From Streptomyces albogriseolus (GTDB lineage: Bacteria > Actinomycetota > Actinomycetes > Streptomycetales > Streptomycetaceae): a stretch of 64,000 nt of DNA. Each line of letters begins with the position of its first letter. Position 1 is the stretch's first letter. The DNA lies in assembly GCA_014650475.1 (NCBI GenBank), contig BMVA01000011.1:1-64000 (forward strand), given 5' to 3'. The position numbers and the translations under genes are program-made. The notes under the pieces are model-generated. The model had not been told where the DNA came from and ran no database searches. It saw nothing but the letters and a program-made list of their open reading frames with translations. This document shows, piece by piece, positions 31,405 through 39,284 of the stretch.

Positions 31405-32246
31405 CCCCCTCCGACGACGGCGCCCGCACCGCCGTGGACGACCGCCCCGTGGTCCTCGCCGACGACACCACGCGCGCGTGGAGCCCGCGGACGGCCCGCG
31501 CCCGCTTCCGGGAGGGCCTGGCGGTCCCCACGGCCGGCGTGGCCGCCGGGTACGCCCAGGCCAACCTGGTCTCCGTGCCCGCCGACTGGGCGTACGACAT
31601 GCTGCTGTTCTGTCAGCGCAACCCGCGCGCGTGTCCCCTCCTCGACGTCACCGACGCCGGTTCCACCACCACCGTGCTCGCCTCCGGCGCCGACCTGCGC
31701 ACCGATCTGCCGCGCTACCGGGTGTGGGAGGACGGCGAGCTGGTGGACGAGCCGACGGACGTACGGGCGTACTGGCGGGACGATCTGGTGTCGTTCCTCA
31801 TCGGCTGCAGCTTCACCTTCGAGTGGGCGCTCGCGGCGGCGGGGGTGCCGCTGCGCCACGTCGAGCAGGGCCGGAACGTCCCGATGTACCGGACGACGTG
31901 GCAGTGCCGGCCGGCGGGGCGGCTGAGCGGCCCGATGGTGGTGTCGATGCGTCCGGTGCCGCCGGAGCACCTCGACGCCGCCATCCGGGAGAGCGGTCTG
32001 ATGCCGGCCGTGCACGGCGCCCCGGTGCACTGCGGCGACCCGTCCGTGCTCGGCGTCGACGACCTGGACCGTCCCGACTTCGGCGACCGGGTGGAGCTCG
32101 CACCGGACGACATCCCGGTGTTCTGGGCTTGCGGGGTCACCCCGCAGGCGGCGGTCATGGCGTCCCGGCCGCCGTTCGCCCTCACCCACGCGCCGGGCCG
32201 GATGTTCATCGGCGACGCCCGGGACGAGCAGTTCCGTGTGGTCTGA
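31401..32246 (+). CDS. DUF1445 family protein (putative hydro-lyase / D-glutamate cyclase-related)
   Basis: 281 aa, soluble. The DUF1445 signatures are clear: [58 protein letters not shown] and [19 protein letters not shown], with TH in [12 protein letters not shown]. Bacterial members are annotated only as putative hydro-lyases. The eukaryotic D-glutamate cyclase, which forms 5-oxo-D-proline, carries a related domain, and this copy is translationally coupled between the carrier and pxpABC. A step that supplies or isomerises 5-oxoproline is therefore a reasonable but unproven guess. It starts with GTG 31401. Confidence 0.85.
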   Translation: MTPSDDGARTAVDDRPVVLADDTTRAWSPRTARARFREGLAVPTAGVAAGYAQANLVSVPADWAYDMLLFCQRNPRACPLLDVTDAGSTTTVLASGADLRTDLPRYRVWEDGELVDEPTDVRAYWRDDLVSFLIGCSFTFEWALAAAGVPLRHVEQGRNVPMYRTTWQCRPAGRLSGPMVVSMRPVPPEHLDAAIRESGLMPAVHGAPVHCGDPSVLGVDDLDRPDFGDRVELAPDDIPVFWACGVTPQAAVMASRPPFALTHAPGRMFIGDARDEQFRVV

Positions 32247-32291
32247 CCTCCCCGCGCACGACACCGCACCACGAGAAGAAGCGAAGGATTC

Positions 32292-33050
32292 ATGACCTCG
32301 ATCGATCTGAACGCCGACCTCGGTGAGGGCTTCGGCCACTGGCGGCTCACCGACGACGAGCGGCTGCTGTCGGTGGTGACCAGCGCCAATGTGGCCTGCG
32401 GGTTCCACGCGGGGGACGCGCCCACCATGCGCCGGGTGTGCGAACTCGCCGCCGAACGCGGGGTGCGGATCGGCGCCCAGGTGTCCTACCGGGACCTGGC
32501 GGGGTTCGGCCGGCGGGCGATGGACGTGCCGCCCGCCGAGCTGACGGCCGAGGTGGCCTACCAGATCGGCGCCCTCGAGGTGTTCGCCCGCGCGGCGGGG
32601 ACCCGCGTCGCGTACGTCAAGCCGCACGGGGCGCTCTACAACCGGGTGGTGCGCGACGAGGAGCAGGCGCGCGCGGTGGTCGACGGGGTCGTCCTCGCCG
32701 ACCCCACGCTGCCCGTGCTCGGACTGCCCGGCTCACGGCTGCTGGAGCTGGCCGCGAAGGCCGGGCTCCCGGCCGTCGAGGAGGCGTTCGCGGACCGCGC
32801 GTACACCGACGAGGGCACGCTGGTGGCGCGCGGTCAGGAGGGCGCCCTGGTCACCGACCCGGGGGCCGTCCTGCGGCGTTCGGTGGACCTGGCCCGCAGC
32901 GGCGAGGTCGTGACGGTCTCGGGGCGGCGCATCGGGATGAGGGCCCGCTCCCTGTGCCTGCACGGCGACACACCGGGCGCCGTGGACCTGGCGCGACAGG
33001 TGCGGGACGCCCTGGAGACGTCCGGGGTCCGCGTGGAGGCGTTCGCATGA
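32292..33050 (+). CDS. pxpA: 5-oxoprolinase subunit A (LamB/YcsF family)
   Basis: 252 aa. LamB/YcsF signatures: SIDLNADLGEGFGHWRLTDDERLL, VTSANVACGFHAGDAPTMRR, GAQVSYRDLAGFGRR and VKPHGALYNRVV. In the prokaryotic 5-oxoprolinase PxpA works with the PxpB-PxpC pair, which activates 5-oxoproline with ATP, to give glutamate. ATG 32292 has GAAGGA upstream. Its stop overlaps the pxpB start (ATGA at 33047-33050). Confidence 0.95.
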   Translation: MTSIDLNADLGEGFGHWRLTDDERLLSVVTSANVACGFHAGDAPTMRRVCELAAERGVRIGAQVSYRDLAGFGRRAMDVPPAELTAEVAYQIGALEVFARAAGTRVAYVKPHGALYNRVVRDEEQARAVVDGVVLADPTLPVLGLPGSRLLELAAKAGLPAVEEAFADRAYTDEGTLVARGQEGALVTDPGAVLRRSVDLARSGEVVTVSGRRIGMRARSLCLHGDTPGAVDLARQVRDALETSGVRVEAFA

Positions 33051-33676
33051 AGGCGCTGCCCGTCGGCACGGACGCGCTGCTCGTCGAGGTGGCCTCGGGC
33101 GAGGAGGCGCAGGCTCTCCTCGCGGACCTGATGCGCCGCCGCGCGGAGGGGTCGCTGACGGTCCGTGAGATCGTCCCGGCCGCGCGCACGGTGCTGCTCG
33201 ACGGCCTGTCCGATCCCGCGCGCCTGGCCGCCGAACTGACCTCACGGCCGGTGCCGCCCGTGCCGCCGCGCACGGCCGGGACGGTCGAGATCCCGGTGCG
33301 GTACGACGGTCCGGACCTGGCCGACGTGGCGGCGCACTGGGGCGTCCCGGAGGCGGAGGTGGCACGGATCCACGCGGACGCCGAGTTCCGCGTGGCCTTC
33401 TGCGGCTTCGCCCCCGGCTTCGGCTACCTCACCGGCCTCCCCGCCCGCTACGAGGCGCCCCGCCGCTCCACCCCGCGGACGTCCGTCCCGGCGGGCTCGG
33501 TGGCTCTCGCCGGGCCGTACACGGGCGTCTACCCGCGCCCCTCCCCCGGCGGCTGGCAGCTCATCGGCACCACGGACGTCGTGCTGTGGGACCACACCCG
33601 GGAGCCCGCGGCGCTGCTCTCCCCCGGCACGCGCGTGCGGTTCGTCCCGGTGGCCCCGACGGGACCGGCGACATGA
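33047..33676 (+). CDS. pxpB: 5-oxoprolinase subunit B (KipI-like)
   Basis: 209 aa, carboxyltransferase C/D-type domain: PVGTDALLVEV at the start, then VAFCGFAPGFGYLTGLP and RRSTPRTSVPAGSVALAGPYTGVYPRPSPGGWQLIG, which is the strongly conserved core of the family. It forms a complex with PxpC. The ATG at 33047 overlaps the pxpA stop and its own stop overlaps the pxpC start, so the three subunits are made in a coupled way. The longer frame opened at 32438 is the shadow of pxpA. Confidence 0.95.
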   Translation: MKALPVGTDALLVEVASGEEAQALLADLMRRRAEGSLTVREIVPAARTVLLDGLSDPARLAAELTSRPVPPVPPRTAGTVEIPVRYDGPDLADVAAHWGVPEAEVARIHADAEFRVAFCGFAPGFGYLTGLPARYEAPRRSTPRTSVPAGSVALAGPYTGVYPRPSPGGWQLIGTTDVVLWDHTREPAALLSPGTRVRFVPVAPTGPAT

Positions 33677-34551
33677 CGGACCGCGCGCTCTCCGTCGTGC
33701 GGGCGGGGGCCCTGACGACCGTTCAGGACCGCGGCCGCCCCGGCCACGCCCACCTCGGCGTCCCCCGCTCCGGCGCACTGGACGGCCCGGCCGCCGCGCT
33801 CGCCAACCGGCTGGTGGGCAACGGCCCGGACGCGGCCGTCCTGGAGACCACCCTCGACGGCTGCTCCCTGCGACCCCGTTCGACCGTCACGGTCGCGGTC
33901 ACCGGGGCGCCCTGCCGGGTGACGGTGGACGGACGGCCTGCCGCCTGGGGCGCGCCGGTACGGGTGCGGGCCGGGGCCGTGCTGGACGTCGGTCCCGCGG
34001 TTCTGGGGGTACGCGCCTACGTCGGCGTGTCCGGCGGGGTGGCCGTGGAGCCGGTGCTGGGGAGCCGGTCCACCGACCTGCTGTCCGGGCTCGGCCCGGC
34101 GCCGCTGACGGACGGGGCGGTGCTGCCGCTGGGCGCGCGAACGGGTCTCCACGCGCGCGTGGACGTGGCCCCGCAGGCGGCGCCGCCCGCCGAACTCGTC
34201 CTGCGGGTGACGCTCGGGCCGCGTGACGACTGGTTCACGGCGGAGGCGGTACGGCGCTTCGTGACCGGCACGTTCTTCGTCTCGCCGGCGAGCAACCGCA
34301 TCGGGCTGCGGACGACGGGGCCGGTGCTGGAGCGGGCGCGGGAGGAGGAGCTGCCCAGTGAGGGGATGGTGCTGGGGGCGGTGCAGGTGCCGCCGGCGGG
34401 GACGCCGGTGATCTTTCTCGCCGATCATCCGACGACCGGCGGCTATCCGGTGATCGGCGTGGTGCACGCGGCGGATGTGCCTGCGGCGGCGCAGGCTCGG
34501 CCGGGGACGCCGGTGCGGTTCGTCGCGGTGCGGGGGCGTGGGGGTTTCTGA
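33673..34551 (+). CDS. pxpC: 5-oxoprolinase subunit C (KipA-like, carboxyltransferase A/B fold)
   Basis: 292 aa. Family hallmarks: VVRAGALTTVQDRGRPGHAHLGVPRSGALD at the N-terminus, GPRDDWFTAEAVRRF, VSPASNRIGLRTTGP, LPSEGMVLGAVQVPPAGTPVI and DHPTTGGYPVIGVV near the C-terminus. It is the partner of PxpB in ATP-dependent opening of 5-oxoproline. It is the last gene of the GntR-controlled operon and is followed by a long hairpin. Confidence 0.95.
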   Translation: MTDRALSVVRAGALTTVQDRGRPGHAHLGVPRSGALDGPAAALANRLVGNGPDAAVLETTLDGCSLRPRSTVTVAVTGAPCRVTVDGRPAAWGAPVRVRAGAVLDVGPAVLGVRAYVGVSGGVAVEPVLGSRSTDLLSGLGPAPLTDGAVLPLGARTGLHARVDVAPQAAPPAELVLRVTLGPRDDWFTAEAVRRFVTGTFFVSPASNRIGLRTTGPVLERAREEELPSEGMVLGAVQVPPAGTPVIFLADHPTTGGYPVIGVVHAADVPAAAQARPGTPVRFVAVRGRGGF

Positions 34552-34633
34552 GGTTTCCTCGCCCCCGCCGCCCCTTCCCGTCCCGTCCCTGGGGCTACGC
34601 CCCGGACCCCCTTGTCGGCCCTGGCGGGCCTCG

Positions 34634-34680
34634 TCCTCAAACGCCGGACGGGCTACGGACAGCCCCCCGGCGTTCGAGGA
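34634..34680. terminator. Hairpin within a common Streptomyces intergenic repeat, between convergent genes
   Basis: TCCTCAAACGCCGG (34634-34647) and CCGGCGTTCGAGGA (34667-34680) pair at 13 of 14 positions. The flanking GGGGCTACGCCCC (34591-34603) is another small hairpin. The block from about 34585 has the look of a repeat found between genes throughout Streptomyces chromosomes. It separates the convergent pxpC and HEAT-repeat genes and probably ends transcription from both sides. Confidence 0.65.
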
Positions 34681-34685
34681 GCGGA

Positions 34686-36104
34686 TCACACGGCCGTGCC
34701 CTCGGGACCGATCCTGCCGCGGACCGCTGTCTGGACCTCGGCCTCCTCCGCCGGGTCGGCGGCGAGGCGGCGGAGGCGGTCCACGACGCGGGCGTCACCC
34801 GTCTCGGCGTGGCGGGCCGCGATCTCGCGGGTGGTCTCCTCGCAGTCCCACAGGCATTCGACGGCGAAGCCGGTGGGGAAGGACGGGTCGGTGGCGGCGA
34901 GGGCGCGGGCGGCGCGGCCGCGGAGGTGGGAGGAGGCGGTCTCGCGGTAGATGTGCCGCAGTACGGGTGCGGCGCAGACGATGCCGAGGCGGCCGGCGCC
35001 GTCGACGAGGGTCCACAAGGTCGTCGCGTCGGGGCCTTCGCCCCGTACGGCCTCGCGGAGTGCGGCGAGGACCAGGTCGCGGTCGCGCGTGCCGCCCCGG
35101 CAGGCGAGGACACGGGCGGCGGCCTCGCCGAGCGCGTCGGGCCGGCGGGCCCAGCCGCGCGCCCGGTCGACGGCGGCCACACTGCGCATGCGTTCGAAGG
35201 CGTCGACGGCGGCGTCCACGACGGCCGTCGAGCCGTCGGTCGCCGCGGCCTCGATCAGGTCGAGGGCGTCGGGATCGGCGGTGTCGGCGAGATGGCGCAG
35301 GGCCGTACAACGGGCTCCGTCGGAGCCGTCCCGGGCGGCCCGGACGATCTCCGGGCGGTCCTCGGGCCCCGCCACGGCGGAGAGGCAGCGGGCGGCCGGC
35401 ACATGAAGGGCGGCGCCACGGTCCATACCCTGCTGGGCCCAGTCGAACACGGCCTGGACGCTCCAGCCGGGGCGTGGCCCGGCGGGGCGCATCTGCCGTT
35501 GCCAGCGGTCGAAGGAGCCGGCCTCCTGGGCGGCCCGTACGCGCGTGGCGACGGCCGGGCGCGGGTCGTCGGCCCACAAGCGCCAGGGACGTGGTTCGAA
35601 GGCGTCGCGGACGGTCGCGGCCAGTTCGGCCTCGCCCTCGGCGTCGGTGGAGAAGCGTGCGAGCACCGGGGCGGCGAGGGAGCGCAGCCCGGCGTCGTCG
35701 TCGCGCAGGGCGAGCTCGTCGAGGGCCCAGGCCCAGTTGGTGCCCTGGGCGGCGTACCTGCGCAACAGATGCAGGGCGTCCTGCCGGCCGTAGGAGGCGA
35801 GGTGCCCCAGGACGGCGAGGGCGAGCCCGGTGCGTGACTCGTCGGTGTCGAGGACGTCCTCGGGATCGAAGAGGTGCGCCTCGACGGCCTCGAGTCCGCC
35901 GTGCAGGTCGAGGTAGAGGCGGGCGTAGTAGAGGGAGCGGTTCTCCACCTGCCAGTCGTGGCGCGGGTCGCGCAGCACACAGTGGTTCAGCGCCGCGAGC
36001 GCCTCGGAGCGCGGGGCGGTGAGCGCGTGCAGTGTGCCGTCGCCGCGGCCCCGCTGGAGCAGGCCGAGCAGCGTACCGCTGGGCGCTATGACCGGATCGA
36101 ACAT
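34686..36104 (-). CDS. HEAT-repeat protein
   Basis: 472 aa, soluble, built of alpha-helical HEAT-like repeats across most of its length (for example CLSAVAGPEDRPEIVRAARDGSDGARCTALRHLADTADPDALDLIEAAATDGSTAVVDAAVDAFERM and VLRHIYRETASSHLRGRAARALAAT, each split here by ordinary repeat boundaries). These make a curved binding surface for protein or nucleic acid. No catalytic motif is seen. ATG 36104 has GAGG 9 nt upstream and is preferred to GTG 36119. Monocistronic; partner unknown. Confidence 0.82.
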   Translation of the reverse strand: MFDPVIAPSGTLLGLLQRGRGDGTLHALTAPRSEALAALNHCVLRDPRHDWQVENRSLYYARLYLDLHGGLEAVEAHLFDPEDVLDTDESRTGLALAVLGHLASYGRQDALHLLRRYAAQGTNWAWALDELALRDDDAGLRSLAAPVLARFSTDAEGEAELAATVRDAFEPRPWRLWADDPRPAVATRVRAAQEAGSFDRWQRQMRPAGPRPGWSVQAVFDWAQQGMDRGAALHVPAARCLSAVAGPEDRPEIVRAARDGSDGARCTALRHLADTADPDALDLIEAAATDGSTAVVDAAVDAFERMRSVAAVDRARGWARRPDALGEAAARVLACRGGTRDRDLVLAALREAVRGEGPDATTLWTLVDGAGRLGIVCAAPVLRHIYRETASSHLRGRAARALAATDPSFPTGFAVECLWDCEETTREIAARHAETGDARVVDRLRRLAADPAEEAEVQTAVRGRIGPEGTAV

Positions 36105-36404
36105 GGGAAACAGCCTCACATCAAGCGTCGACGCAACCGGGAGTGTGGATTACCTGGCCGCGTGACAACACGTCGGGGCGCCCGCCGTTTCCTGCTTGTT
36201 GTAGACCATCTCTCTCTGCCTCTCGTCGGTGGCCCATGCGGACCGCGTCACGGCCCGCGCGGTGCGGCAACACCTGCCCAGCCATCGCGTCCGTGAATCA
36301 CGTCGTCATGATGACCCGGCGGTCACATCTACCGCGACCGTATTTCGGCGGCCCTGTACCGCCTCCCCCGTTTTCCGTGTCGTCGCTGGTCGGAGCGGAC
36401 TCGC
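36105..36404. other. Intergenic region, nothing recognised
   Basis: The 300 bp between the ankyrin and HEAT-repeat genes contain only short frames of poor composition. I see no clear hairpin, tRNA or conserved repeat; the AT content is higher than in the neighbouring genes, which fits a promoter for the HEAT-repeat gene. Confidence 0.4.
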
Positions 36405-36797
36405 TCAGCTCTTGCCGAACAGCTCGAGCAGCTCCGTGCGGGCGAACATCCGGGCCGTGTCGACGGCCGACGGGGTGCCCGCGGAGGGGTCGGCGCCGCC
36501 CTCGAGGAGGGCCTTGACGACGCCGGTCTCGCCCTTGAAGACCGCTCCCGCGAGTGGCGTCTGACCGCGGTCGTTGACGCGGTCGGCGTCGGCGCCGCGG
36601 GCCAGCAGGGCGCGCACCGCCTCGGCGTGGCCGTGGTAGGCGGCAAGCATCACGAGGGAGTCGCCGCGGTCGTTGGTGAGGTCCGCGGGGACGCCCGCGT
36701 CGACGTAGGCCACAAGGTCCTCGGTGCGGCCGCGCCGGGCCAGGTCGAAGATCTTGGTCGCGAGCTCCACGACCTCGGGGTCGGGGGCTTCACTCAT
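36405..36797 (-). CDS. Ankyrin-repeat protein
   Basis: 130 aa. Ankyrin repeats are visible as GDSLVMLAAYHGHAEAVRALLARGADADRVNDRGQTPLAGAV and the following FKGETGVVKALLEGGADPSAG, with a partial repeat before them and a C-terminal helical cap (VDTARMFARTELLELFGKS). It is a small cytoplasmic protein-binding module. ATG 36797 is preceded by GAGGCGG; the upstream in-frame extension (rich in cysteine and arginine) is untranslated. The HEAT-repeat gene lies 300 bp downstream on the same strand, so they could share a function. Confidence 0.88.
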   Translation of the reverse strand: MSEAPDPEVVELATKIFDLARRGRTEDLVAYVDAGVPADLTNDRGDSLVMLAAYHGHAEAVRALLARGADADRVNDRGQTPLAGAVFKGETGVVKALLEGGADPSAGTPSAVDTARMFARTELLELFGKS

Positions 36798-37056
36798 CGC
36801 CGGACCGCCTCTCACTGCACAGGTACACGCATCGGAACAGGGCGTACGTCTGCACGTGGGGCAGCCGTACGGGTGAATCGCCAGGGTACTGGCTCGGGCG
36901 GCACATGACCCGACGCGCCCGAGGCAATGAATCAACGCAGACCCGGAGGGGCGTTCAGGGCGGATATCCACCCAGTTGCACCTTTTATCGTATAGATACA
37001 TTCTGTGATCAGGGAAGTACTCATGGTGACTGCCCCCGTGAACCAGGAGAACTCAC
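36798..37056. promoter_or_regulatory. Divergent regulatory region with an AT-rich operator-like repeat
   Basis: An unusually AT-rich patch includes TATC (36986-36989) and GATA (36995-36998) around TATAGAT-like sequence, and TTGCAC at 36976-36981. It lies upstream of the 64-aa membrane protein and FtsK-like genes, and the repeat resembles GntR-type operators. AGGAGAA at the end serves the 64-aa gene. No gene is seen. Confidence 0.4.
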
Positions 37057-37251
37057 ATGATCATCTCGATCTCATGCGTGGTGCTGCTCGGCATCGTCGT
37101 CTTCGTCTTCTTCCGCAAGGACGGACTGAAGCTGTCGCACGCACTGGTGGCGATGCTGTTCGGCTTCTATCTGGCCAGCACGGCCATCGCCCCGAGCATC
37201 AAGGCGGGCGGCGAGAGCCTCGCCGGCCTCCTGGGCGGGTTCAAGTTCTGA
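37057..37251 (+). CDS. Small membrane protein, 64 aa
   Basis: Two membrane segments (IISISCVVLLGIVVFVFF and ALVAMLFGFYLASTAI) are separated by a short basic loop (RKDGLKLS), and a glycine-rich end (GGESLAGLLGGFKF) completes the protein. ATG 37057 follows AGGAGAA. It is 49 bp upstream of the FtsK/TraB-like gene and almost certainly co-transcribed with it. Small membrane partners beside such translocases are known from Streptomyces mobile elements (spread genes), but this pair stands alone here. Confidence 0.8.
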   Translation: MIISISCVVLLGIVVFVFFRKDGLKLSHALVAMLFGFYLASTAIAPSIKAGGESLAGLLGGFKF

Positions 37252-37300
37252 CCCGTCCGCCCACGCCCCGCCCGCCCGTACGCACCCTCTGGAGACAGTA

Positions 37301-38983
37301 GTGGCCCGGCGTCCCCTTCCCCGCATCCTCAGCAACGGCAGCGCCCAGCTCGCCCGGAGCCGGGAGCTGGCCAGGACGGCGGCCGACAGCGCCACGGACG
37401 TCCTCCACCCGCTGATCACCATCACGCGCGGGCTGCGCCGGCTGGCCTCGGCCGGACGGCGCAGGTGGGTCGACACCCCCAAGGAGCGGCGCGGCGCGCT
37501 GCTCTTCGCCGTGGCGGCGGTGCTGCTGGCCGTGGCGCTCGCGCCGTACGGCCCGCTGCTCGCCGTCGTCGCCCTGATGGCGGCGGCGGCCTGGCACGGC
37601 CGGGACCGCGCGCCCGCGGCTCCCGCCGGACCCGCCCCCGGCCAGCTGCAGCGCCTGAAGTCGCTGTACGAGGCCCTGGTGCCGTACTTCTCGGCGAGCG
37701 ACGACCCCGAGCCGCTGTACGCCCGCGGCGGCGACTGGGGGAAGGTCTTCTCCGAGTACGAGTTCGACGGCGACGGCCGTCTCGCGCACCTGGTGATCTC
37801 CTACCCGGCCTACTTCACGGACGCCGAGCCCGACTCCCGGGCGCGGATCGAGCATCTGCTCGGCGCCAAGTGCGGACGCGGCCGGGAGTACCACTTCGCG
37901 TGGGACGAGGAGGCCAACCAGCTCACCGTCCGCGTCCTCGCCCCGCTGTCCACCGACATCGCCGCGCAGCCCTTCGTCACGGCCCCCGGCGAGACGGTGC
38001 TCGGCTTCACGGACCCCACGCGCGTGCAGCGGACGCTGCCGCTCACCCATGGCGCGCACGGCGAGGAGCGGACCGACGTCCCCCCGGTCGTGTGGCGCAC
38101 CGGCGTCCGCTCCACCGAGCCGCATCTGCTCGCCGTCGGCCAGCCGGGCAGTGGCACCTCGACGCTGCTGCGGTCCATCGCCCTCCAGGCGCTGCACCAC
38201 GGCGACGTGGTGATCGTCGACGGCGGCGGGACCGGCGAATACGCCTGCCTCACCGGCCGGGACGGGGTACTCGCCGTGGAGTGCGCCCTGTCGGGGGCGG
38301 TGACCAGTCTGGAGTGGGCGGCCGCCGAGACCGAGCGCCGGCTGGCCGCCGCGAGCAAGGCGCACCAGGCGGGCGACCCGCCCCCCGAGGACACCAGGCG
38401 TCCGCTGTGGCTGCTGCTGGACCGGCCGAGCGTCTTCACCCACCTGGCCGCGGCGGACGACGGCACCGATCCGCAGTCCCTCCTCCAGGCCCCGCTGCGG
38501 CACGGGCGCGCGGCGAACGTCACCGTCGTGGTCGCGGAACAGTTCGACGGCCTCGACGCCCTGACCGCACCGGTACGGCAGCACACCCGCGCGCGGGTGG
38601 TGCTGGGGCCCGCCACGGCCGGGCAGCTGGAGTCCGTTCTGGGTGCGCCGCCGCACACGACGCCGGTCGAGCAGATGCCGCCCGGACGCGGCTACGCCCG
38701 GCTCGGCACGGGTCCGGTCCACCGCCTCCAGGTCCCGGCGACCCCGGACCCGTACGACGACGCGACCAGCGAGGCCCACCGTCAGGCCGTCCTGGACCTC
38801 CTCCCGCCCCGCACGACGCCGGCGGACGAGGAGCCGGGTCCGGTGCCGGAGGCGGTACGGCTGGACAAGGCGGCGACGGAGAAGGTGGCCGCGGCGGCGC
38901 TGGCCGCGGAGACGGAGATGTCGGAGCCGGCCTCCGCGCCGCCCGCCCCGGAGGGCGCGGCGGTGGCGGAGTCCTCCTCCTGA
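37301..38983 (+). CDS. FtsK/TraB-like membrane ATPase with altered P-loop
   Basis: 560 aa. Two membrane helices near residues 65-105 (LLFAVAAVLLAVALAPYGPLLAVVALMAAAAW) are followed by a cytoplasmic part with a translocase-like NTPase domain: LLAVGQPGSGTSTLLRSIALQALHHGDVVIVDGGG, RRPLWLLLDRPSVF and VVVAEQFDGLDA. The normal lysine of Walker A is replaced by threonine (GQPGSGTST, T286), so ATP hydrolysis is doubtful. The tail is acidic and alanine/proline-rich. GTG 37301 follows GGAG. It looks like a domesticated relative of the double-strand DNA translocases of Streptomyces conjugative elements, without replication, integrase or spread genes around it. Confidence 0.78.
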   Translation: MARRPLPRILSNGSAQLARSRELARTAADSATDVLHPLITITRGLRRLASAGRRRWVDTPKERRGALLFAVAAVLLAVALAPYGPLLAVVALMAAAAWHGRDRAPAAPAGPAPGQLQRLKSLYEALVPYFSASDDPEPLYARGGDWGKVFSEYEFDGDGRLAHLVISYPAYFTDAEPDSRARIEHLLGAKCGRGREYHFAWDEEANQLTVRVLAPLSTDIAAQPFVTAPGETVLGFTDPTRVQRTLPLTHGAHGEERTDVPPVVWRTGVRSTEPHLLAVGQPGSGTSTLLRSIALQALHHGDVVIVDGGGTGEYACLTGRDGVLAVECALSGAVTSLEWAAAETERRLAAASKAHQAGDPPPEDTRRPLWLLLDRPSVFTHLAAADDGTDPQSLLQAPLRHGRAANVTVVVAEQFDGLDALTAPVRQHTRARVVLGPATAGQLESVLGAPPHTTPVEQMPPGRGYARLGTGPVHRLQVPATPDPYDDATSEAHRQAVLDLLPPRTTPADEEPGPVPEAVRLDKAATEKVAAAALAAETEMSEPASAPPAPEGAAVAESSS

Positions 38984-39000
38984 CACCGTCCGCCGTCTGC

Positions 39001-39271
39001 GGACCGTCCGTGGCTGGTCGCGCAGTTCCCCGCGCCCCTGAGGGCGTCGGCACCCGCCGGCGTCTGCGGGCAGTCGTGCCGCAGGGCGGCACGGGTGGGC
39101 GCGGGCGGCACCTTGGCAGCGGGCCTCGCCGACAGCGCCGTGCCTGCGGCTAAGGGGGTGCCGCGCACGGTCGTACGCCGGGTGCGGACCGTCCGTGGCC
39201 GGTCGCGCAGTTCCCCGCGCCCCTGAGGGCGCCGTCACCCTGTGCCCGGTCGCGCAGTTCCCCGCGCCCCT
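39001..39271 (+). repeat. Three copies of a dispersed Streptomyces intergenic repeat
   Basis: GGTCGCGCAGTTCCCCGCGC, continuing CCCT, occurs at 39016, 39201 and 39248. The first two also share the flank GGACCGTCCGTGGC before it and GAGGGCG after it. The unit is common between genes in many Streptomyces. The 301-bp gap (38984-39284) contains nothing else that I can support; the repeats may form the transcription end of the FtsK-like gene or of the convergent MocR gene. Confidence 0.7.
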
Positions 39272-39284
39272 CTCGGGGTGGCCC

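Noticed and set aside
36798-39000. Membrane-protein/FtsK-like pair considered as part of an integrated conjugative element
   Set aside because: No integrase, attachment-site duplication, tRNA, replication or spread genes are near; only the two genes and an AT-rich site recall such an element.
39001-39271. Direct repeats considered as a possible CRISPR array
   Set aside because: Only three copies with irregular spacing of about 185 and 47 bp and partial flank identity; the unit is a familiar dispersed Streptomyces intergenic sequence, and there are no cas genes.
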